Source: Bacillota bacterium (lineage in GTDB: Bacteria; Bacillota; Clostridia; Oscillospirales; Oscillospiraceae). From it: a DNA stretch of 10,868 nt. Location of the stretch: positions 1-10,868 of the forward strand of contig JAJUHD010000080.1 of the NCBI GenBank assembly GCA_029268085.1, written 5' to 3'. The position numbers were made by a program, and so were the translations under genes. The notes beneath the pieces are model-generated. The model worked only from the letters and a program-made list of their open reading frames with translations, made no database searches and was not told the origin of the DNA. Shown in pieces: positions 6,384 through 10,868 of the stretch; the first letter of the stretch is position 1; every line of letters begins with the position of its first letter.

Positions 6384-6412
6384 ATTTTATAACTCATTCA
6401 CAAATAAATCAA
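6384..6412 (-). promoter_or_regulatory. Probable promoter of the acyl-CoA synthetase gene
   Basis: Minus strand TTGATT (6412-6407), a 17-base spacer and TAAAAT (6389-6384). Transcription should start near 6377, leaving a leader of about 120 bases before the start codon at 6255. I found no clear operator over it. Confidence 0.6.
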
Positions 6413-6536
6413 CAGAAAAAACGGGTCAAAAGTCAATATATGTCTGTTTAGATATAGATTTAGTGGTATGAATAATACCGATAAACAAATTTTGTCTAAT
6501 ACACCGAAAAAGTTTAGACACATTTTAAATTTAGTT

Positions 6537-6579
6537 TACATAATAACAGGGAGCCTATTCGGCTCCCTGTTATTATGTA
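6537..6579 (-). terminator. Long perfect hairpin after the YdcF gene
   Basis: Arms 6537-6555 and 6561-6579 pair perfectly over 19 bp (core AACAGGGAGCC) around a 5-base loop. The stem begins 3 bases past the YdcF stop, so it is the likely end of the ABC-F/YdcF transcript. The tail on the minus strand (TAAACTAAATTT) is U-rich only in part, so a mixed terminator/3'-protection role is possible. It would also act on any plus-strand transcript. Confidence 0.7.
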
Positions 6580-6582
6580 TGG

Positions 6583-7374
6583 TCACGCATGTCCCAAGTA
6601 TCGCTCAAAAATCCACATATAGGCAACCGCAAAGGCTTCCCTGATGAAATAATTAGTCCTCAGAACCGGATATGCCGTATGTGCAGCAACGCCGGCAGCA
6701 TCCGCGCCAAGCTGTTTAGCGTAATATTTAGCGCGGTAGATGTGGTATTCCCCGGACAGTACCGCCACCCTGCCCGTCGTGTCGCCCCCGTATTTGCGGA
6801 TAATTTCAAGCGAGTTTTTGAGGTTTTCGTATGTAGATGTAGACTTATCCTCCATGATTATTCTGTTATTCGAAATTCCGTTTTCAACAAGCCAGCGGCG
6901 CATACACTCAGCCTCTGAGATGCTCTCTCCCGCTCCCTGTCCGCCCGAAACTATCGCAGTTGTCTCAGGATTTGAGTCAAGAAACTGCTTTGCAGCCTGC
7001 AGTCTCTCAAGAAGCGAAAGCGACGGCTCCGTGCCGTTGACGCCTGCGCCGAGTACAATCAGGTAGGGGGCTTCCGCATCCTTATCCGTATGCGCGGAGC
7101 TTATTACAAACACCTCGATCACAGCAAAGAACGCAAGCCCGAGGCAGACAAGCGATGTGAGGGCTGTCCTTATTATTCTTGCGCTCTTCGCGTTCTTTCT
7201 GCCGTAAACCGAGATCAGCCTGTAAAGCGCAATCAGTATCGCTATCGCAAGCAGCGAAAGGGCAAGCGTTATGTAGCCTATCACCGCGAAAGCAAAGCAG
7301 CCCGATGCAATCAGCAGGACGGCCTCGACAATCCAGAATACTGCGTTTCTATGCTTTTTTAATTTCTCGATCAT
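6583..7374 (-). CDS. Membrane-anchored YdcF/DUF218 family protein
   Basis: A 263-residue protein with three N-terminal hydrophobic segments (about 11-30, 32-52, 70-92) followed by a DUF218 domain (about 103-259). Family patterns are 'YLIVLGAGVNG' (104-114), 'LLERLQAA' (121-128), 'AIVSGGQGAGESISEAECMR' (140-159), 'EDKSTSTYENLKNS' (175-188) and 'SGEYHIYRAK' (207-216). Related SanA/ElyC proteins of E. coli affect envelope and peptidoglycan integrity, but the biochemical activity of the family is not settled and I assign none. GAAAGGA lies about 8 bases before the ATG and overlaps the end of the ABC-F gene. The 12-base gap indicates one transcript. The DUF218 domain probably faces outside if the three segments all span the membrane. 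Confidence 0.87.
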   Translation of the reverse strand: MIEKLKKHRNAVFWIVEAVLLIASGCFAFAVIGYITLALSLLAIAILIALYRLISVYGRKNAKSARIIRTALTSLVCLGLAFFAVIEVFVISSAHTDKDAEAPYLIVLGAGVNGTEPSLSLLERLQAAKQFLDSNPETTAIVSGGQGAGESISEAECMRRWLVENGISNNRIIMEDKSTSTYENLKNSLEIIRKYGGDTTGRVAVLSGEYHIYRAKYYAKQLGADAAGVAAHTAYPVLRTNYFIREAFAVAYMWIFERYLGHA

Positions 7375-7386
7375 GTTGCAATCCTT

Positions 7387-9282
7387 TCAGCCGGAGCTGC
7401 TTTGCTCAGAAAGCTCCTCCCACTTCTCATAGAGCGCGTCCAGTTCGTTCTGAGTTTCCGCCTTTTGAACGTCAAGCTCCATAAGCTTTTGGAAATCCGA
7501 GGAGTTTTCTTCGCATAGCTGCTCGATTTCTTTTAGTCTGCTCTCCAGCTTTTCAATGTCCCGCTCCGTTTTCTGGAGCTGCTTCTCGTTGTAAGCCGAA
7601 GGATTCTTTTTAAACGCTTTGTTCATGTCCTCTTTGACGTTCAATTTTGGCAAAAAGTTCTGTTTTTGTTCGCTCTGACGCTTGATGAATTCACGGTATT
7701 CGTCGAAGCCGCCGCGGAAATCGGTTATCGACCCGTTCTCAAGTGCCCATATCCGAGTAGCAAAGCGCTCGATGAAGTAGCGGTCGTGCGAAACAAAAAG
7801 CAGCGCTTCGTTGTAGTCGTCAACAGCTTCCTCGATCCACTCACGGCTCTGAATGTCCAGATGGTTAGTCGGCTCGTCCAGTATTAGGAAGTTGGTATCG
7901 TTTCGCATCAGCATACAGAGCCGCAAACGGCTCTGCTCTCCGCCGGACAACGCCGATACGGGCTTAAAAACGTCCTCGCCCGAGAAACGGAAGCTGCCAA
8001 GCCTGTCGCGAGCGGTCTGTGGCGTGCATTTTTCGGAATAGAGCATTGTATCAAGCAAATTCCGGTTTGGATACTCGAACTTTATAATCTGCGGCAAGTA
8101 CGCAATTTTTACGGATGGACCGCGGCGCACCATACCGGTATCGGGCATTTCTTCGCCCATAATGAGCTTAATAAGCGTCGATTTACCCGTTCCGTTGTCG
8201 CCTATGAGCGCTATGCGCTCGCCGCCCTCGATGATAAGCTCAAGGTTTGAAAACAGCCTTCTATCTCCGAAAGATTTTGAAACGCCGTCGATAACCAGAA
8301 CCTCATTGCCCGTAAATTCACGCTGTGCAAACCGCATCTTCATTACTTTCTCAGCTTTGGGCCTGTCAGTCTGTCTGAGCTTTTCCATTCGTTTTTCAAT
8401 CGAAAACGCACGCTTATGGAGCTTGTCGTTCCCCAAAAAAGCCCAAAGGTGCAGTTTGTCCGCCGCTTCGGAAAGCTGGGCGAGCTTTGCCTGCTCCTTT
8501 TCGTATTTTTTGAGTTGTTCCTCATAACGCCGCTGCTTTTCGTCGACGTAAAAGCTATAGTTGCCGCTGTAGAATTCGGCCTTGCCGTCCCTGATCTCGA
8601 TAGTGCGAGTGACTACGCGGTCAAGGAAATAGCGGTCGTGTGATATTGCGAGAACTGTCCCTCGGAATTTTAGCAGGTAGTCCTCCAGCCATTCAGTCGC
8701 TCTGAGGTCGAGGTGGTTCGTCGGCTCGTCGAGAAGCAGAATATCCGTATCCTCGAGAATGAGACGAGCAAGGTTTACGCGAGTCTTTTCCCCGCCCGAA
8801 AGCTCCGAAAAAAGCTGCGTGCGCATCGCCTCAGAAATTTCAAGCCCGTTTGCGACCCTATTGCGCTCGATATCAGCGTTGTAGCCGCCAAGGCGCTCAT
8901 ATTCTGCAGCAGCCTTGTCGTACTCCCGCAATAACTCTTGCGAAACGTCGCCAGTCATCTTTGATGCCAGCTCCGACATTCTTGCCTCGAGCTTAAATAT
9001 CCTCTCATGCGCCGTTTTTAAAACGTCTTCGACAGTATAACTCTCGGGATAAACTGGTATCTGCGATATCAGACCCATCCGTCTGCCCGCGGTAACGATG
9101 ACTCTGCCTTCATCCGGATGCACTTCGCCCGTCATTATGCGAAAAAGCGTTGTCTTGCCCGCGCCATTTTTGCCGAGTATACCGACGCGCTCTCCGCAGC
9201 CGACCTCGAAGCTGAGGCCGTCCAACACATTCTTGTCCTGTTCAAAGGCTTTAACCAAGCCCTGTATAGATATTTCTGACAT
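7387..9282 (-). CDS. ABC-F family ATPase (translation factor type, YdiF/Uup-like)
   Basis: Soluble protein with two ABC ATPase domains and no membrane domain. ABC-F proteins bind the ribosomal E site and assist stalled or antibiotic-blocked ribosomes. In 631 residues: Walker A GKNGAGKT (37-44), signature LSGGE (161-165), Walker B with DEPTNHLD (185-192); a charged helical linker (about 241-325), the P-site tRNA interaction motif of the family; then GDNGTGKS (361-368), LSGGEQ (446-451) and DEPTNHLD (469-476). A C-terminal coiled coil (about 560-628) is of the YdiF/Uup type. I start at 9282: TAGGAG lies 8 bases upstream and 'MSEISIQGLVKAF' is the family start; the open frame to 9417 overlaps the previous gene and is not conserved-looking. 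The linker is not clearly that of a known antibiotic-resistance subtype, so a housekeeping role is more likely. It is followed by the YdcF gene in one unit. Confidence 0.93.
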   Translation of the reverse strand: MSEISIQGLVKAFEQDKNVLDGLSFEVGCGERVGILGKNGAGKTTLFRIMTGEVHPDEGRVIVTAGRRMGLISQIPVYPESYTVEDVLKTAHERIFKLEARMSELASKMTGDVSQELLREYDKAAAEYERLGGYNADIERNRVANGLEISEAMRTQLFSELSGGEKTRVNLARLILEDTDILLLDEPTNHLDLRATEWLEDYLLKFRGTVLAISHDRYFLDRVVTRTIEIRDGKAEFYSGNYSFYVDEKQRRYEEQLKKYEKEQAKLAQLSEAADKLHLWAFLGNDKLHKRAFSIEKRMEKLRQTDRPKAEKVMKMRFAQREFTGNEVLVIDGVSKSFGDRRLFSNLELIIEGGERIALIGDNGTGKSTLIKLIMGEEMPDTGMVRRGPSVKIAYLPQIIKFEYPNRNLLDTMLYSEKCTPQTARDRLGSFRFSGEDVFKPVSALSGGEQSRLRLCMLMRNDTNFLILDEPTNHLDIQSREWIEEAVDDYNEALLFVSHDRYFIERFATRIWALENGSITDFRGGFDEYREFIKRQSEQKQNFLPKLNVKEDMNKAFKKNPSAYNEKQLQKTERDIEKLESRLKEIEQLCEENSSDFQKLMELDVQKAETQNELDALYEKWEELSEQSSSG

Positions 9283-9302
9283 TTTTAAACTCCTATTAAA
9301 CG

Positions 9303-9333
9303 AAAAAACGGGTGTGCCAAATAGCCCCACCCG
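9303..9333 (-). terminator. Terminator after the PBP gene, directly before the ABC-F start
   Basis: Arms CGGGTG (9309-9314) and CACCCG (9328-9333) form a 6-bp stem that can extend with mismatches. On the minus strand six T follow (9308-9303). The T-run ends only about 10 bases before the ABC-F Shine-Dalgarno, leaving no room for a promoter in between. Either the ABC-F gene relies on read-through, or a promoter further upstream makes this an attenuator. Confidence 0.72.
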
Positions 9334-9358
9334 ATCAAGTGTCTTGTGAGGTTGATTA

Positions 9359-10681
9359 TTATGAATTTCCGACAGCCGCCTGAAGGACGGCGTTTGCAAC
9401 TGGGCCCGCGTTGGCAAGGCCTCCGCCGCCCCTTTCGATTATGACCGTAAAGGCGAGCGGATTTTCCGCATCGTCAAGGAAGCCGACGAACCAAGCGTTG
9501 GATGTGCCGTCGCCAAGCTCCGCCGTACCTGTTTTCGCACAAATTTTAAGATTCGGGAACGTGCCCTGACCATAGGCATAGGCCACGTTATAGCTCATAA
9601 GCTCCTGAATCTTCTGGGCCGTATCTGTCGCCATAAGGCGATTTGAGGAAGAGTGTGCGTTTTTAAGTATTACAGGCTCCTTTGCGACTCCGTCGTTCGC
9701 AATCGCGGAAACAAATCTGAGCATGGCAATCGGAGAGATCAGGTCATTGTATTGGCCGATCCCCATCCAGCTCAGGTTGCTGGTGCCCGCTTCTCCCTTG
9801 TCGATGCTGCCTGCGGCGGTATCGATGCCGCTGACGGAAAGGCTCTTGAGAAAGCCGTATTTATCGGCATAATTATAGATCGTATCTGCTCCTAGCTCCT
9901 GTGAAATCTCCGAAAAGGCGCTATTGCACGAATTAGCAAGCGCCTGCTCGATGGTTTGCTGCCCGTGTGTTCCTGTGCATTTAACAAAATCGCTTCCTAT
10001 TGTAACTCCGCCCTGGCAGGTGAAAGACCTTGTATAGAGATCTGGAATGTTCTCGATCGCAGCTGCAAGCGTCACGAGCTTAAAGACAGAGCCGGGGGTA
10101 TAGGTCGCGCCCAAACAGCGGTTCATGTATACGCCTTCATACGCCGGATTGGATATATCGGGCGGATTGTTCGGGTCATAGGCGGGAGTGCTCACCATGC
10201 AAAGTATCTCGCCTGTCTTGTAGTTAGAAACGAGTACCGCGCCTCTTCTTCCCGCGAGCGCCTGATAAGCAACGGCGTTGAGCGACGAATCTATTGAGAG
10301 CTTGACCTTCCCTCCGTTTCCGGAGACGCTAGCCACACCGTTGAAGAAGTCGTATCCCGCAAGTTTGGAACTGAAAACGCTTATCGCGCCGGTTCCCACA
10401 TTACCTGAAAAATCACCGACGGCATGAAAGCATGACTTGCGGACGGTCTCATCATCCGCATAGGAGAAAACACCGTTTTCCGCATGCGCAAGTACGACGC
10501 CGTTTCTGTCCGTAACCGTTCCGGTGTCGAGAACGCCGTCGTTATATACGCTCTGGTTGGCGCGAAGCATGGTCCAGTCTTTCCCGTCAGCATAAAGGCG
10601 TACGGCAAAGACGCAAAGGCCAAATACCAAGCCAAAAGCGATAAGCATTGCGAAATAGGCTCTGTTCTTGATTTTTTTCAT
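9359..10681 (-). CDS. Class B penicillin-binding protein (peptidoglycan transpeptidase)
   Basis: Membrane-anchored D,D-transpeptidase that cross-links peptidoglycan outside the cell. The 440 residues have a short basic N-terminus, one membrane anchor (about 9-29), a small N-terminal module with 'GTVTDRNGVVLA' (54-65), and a transpeptidase domain from about 143. Active-site motifs are complete: SVFK with Ser198/Lys201, SCN (251-253) and KTG (383-385). 'MGIGQYNDLISPIAML' (306-321) is also a family hallmark. It is short for the class, lacking PASTA repeats and the large pedestal of SpoVD or PBP2, and resembles the PbpA type often paired with an FtsW/RodA polymerase. GGGAGG lies about 9 bases before the ATG, which overlaps the previous stop (ATGA), so it is coupled to that gene. 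Roles in division, elongation or spore cortex cannot be separated here. Confidence 0.93.
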   Translation of the reverse strand: MKKIKNRAYFAMLIAFGLVFGLCVFAVRLYADGKDWTMLRANQSVYNDGVLDTGTVTDRNGVVLAHAENGVFSYADDETVRKSCFHAVGDFSGNVGTGAISVFSSKLAGYDFFNGVASVSGNGGKVKLSIDSSLNAVAYQALAGRRGAVLVSNYKTGEILCMVSTPAYDPNNPPDISNPAYEGVYMNRCLGATYTPGSVFKLVTLAAAIENIPDLYTRSFTCQGGVTIGSDFVKCTGTHGQQTIEQALANSCNSAFSEISQELGADTIYNYADKYGFLKSLSVSGIDTAAGSIDKGEAGTSNLSWMGIGQYNDLISPIAMLRFVSAIANDGVAKEPVILKNAHSSSNRLMATDTAQKIQELMSYNVAYAYGQGTFPNLKICAKTGTAELGDGTSNAWFVGFLDDAENPLAFTVIIERGGGGLANAGPVANAVLQAAVGNS

Positions 10682-10868
10682 GCGCCGCGCCTCCCTTTCT
10701 CGCTGCTTCTGTCAAAGAGGTCGCGTGTATTGTTTTCATCTTCACTGTCCTCGTCGTAATCCTCCTCGTCCTCGCGAGCAGAAAACTCGTTCCAATCGTG
10801 CATTTTCGAGGGGTCCTTAATAATAAAGCTTGCGCTCTTGCGCGTATCGGTCGCCTTGATGAACGCCA
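10678..10868 (-). CDS. C-terminal tail of an unidentified upstream protein (cut by window edge)
   Basis: The last 62 codons of a frame open to the window edge, ending in TGA that overlaps the PBP start codon (ATGA). The tail is hydrophilic: 'AFIKATDTRKSASFIIKDPS' leads into an acidic run 'EDEEDYDEDSEDEN' and ends in a basic 'RSSEKGRRGA'. No domain can be recognised from this piece. Because short PbpA-type PBPs commonly follow an FtsW/RodA/SpoVE glycosyltransferase, this could be its cytoplasmic C-terminus; that is inference from gene order only. Stop overlap and unbroken frame make it a real coding end. Confidence 0.72.
   Translation of the reverse strand, partial: AFIKATDTRKSASFIIKDPSKMHDWNEFSAREDEEDYDEDSEDENNTRDLFDRSSEKGRRGA

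Larger units (their letters stand above)
6256..6582. other. AT-rich intergenic region
   Basis: 327 bases without a supportable gene. It holds the probable promoter of the acyl-CoA synthetase (6384-6412) with a long leader of about 120 bases, and the large hairpin past the YdcF gene (6537-6579). A weak inverted repeat TGTCTAA/TTAGACA lies near 6493-6520. Short frames here have no Shine-Dalgarno and no recognisable product. Confidence 0.6.

Noticed and set aside
6421..6536. Short inverted repeats in the AT-rich gap as a regulatory site
   Set aside because: The arms are 5-7 bases with long loops in AT-rich sequence, which is expected by chance.
9283..9417. 45-residue N-terminal extension of the ABC-F protein
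   Set aside because: It runs through the terminator hairpin and the end of the PBP gene, and the family start and a good Shine-Dalgarno are at 9282.

Overview
This 10.9 kb window is ordinary chromosomal DNA from a spore-forming, Gram-positive anaerobe of the class Clostridia. The Oscillospirales are my best guess. Evidence for this is an alpha/beta-type spore protein gene, Shine-Dalgarno sites of the AGGAGG type before nearly every gene, a Firmicutes-style L21 leader, feoAB for ferrous iron uptake, and a short DtxR-family regulator of a kind common in gut Clostridia. All confident genes but one lie on the minus strand. I see no mobile element, CRISPR array, tRNA or rRNA, and no convincing new multi-gene system.

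Layout from left to right. (1) Iron uptake, 1-1863: feoA and feoB (feoB cut by the window edge) run leftward. A DtxR-family repressor gene runs rightward from the same intergenic region. Between them is a 41-bp nested palindrome, made of two DtxR-type boxes, sitting on the feo promoter. The picture is a self-contained ferrous-iron regulon. (2) Spore protein, 2002-2175: a 57-residue alpha/beta SASP gene flanked by hairpins. (3) Ribosome biogenesis, 2350-4572: rplU (L21) and rpmA (L27) form an operon with a strong promoter, an L21-type leader RNA and a strong terminator, followed by obgE. No prp/ysxB gene lies between rplU and rpmA, and L27 lacks the Firmicutes N-terminal extension, so the two absences agree. 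(4) An isolated AMP-forming acyl-CoA synthetase, 4696-6255, followed upstream by a 327-bp AT-rich gap that holds its probable promoter. (5) A two-gene unit, 6583-9282: an ABC-F ATPase and a membrane-anchored YdcF/DUF218 protein, 12 bases apart. (6) Cell-wall synthesis, 9359-10868: a class B penicillin-binding transpeptidase, translationally coupled (ATGA overlap) to an upstream gene of which only the acidic C-terminal tail is visible.

The points most worth checking are the nested operator with its iron-type but SH3-less regulator; a terminator hairpin lying directly before the ABC-F ribosome binding site, which could be an attenuator; and the L27/Prp absence.
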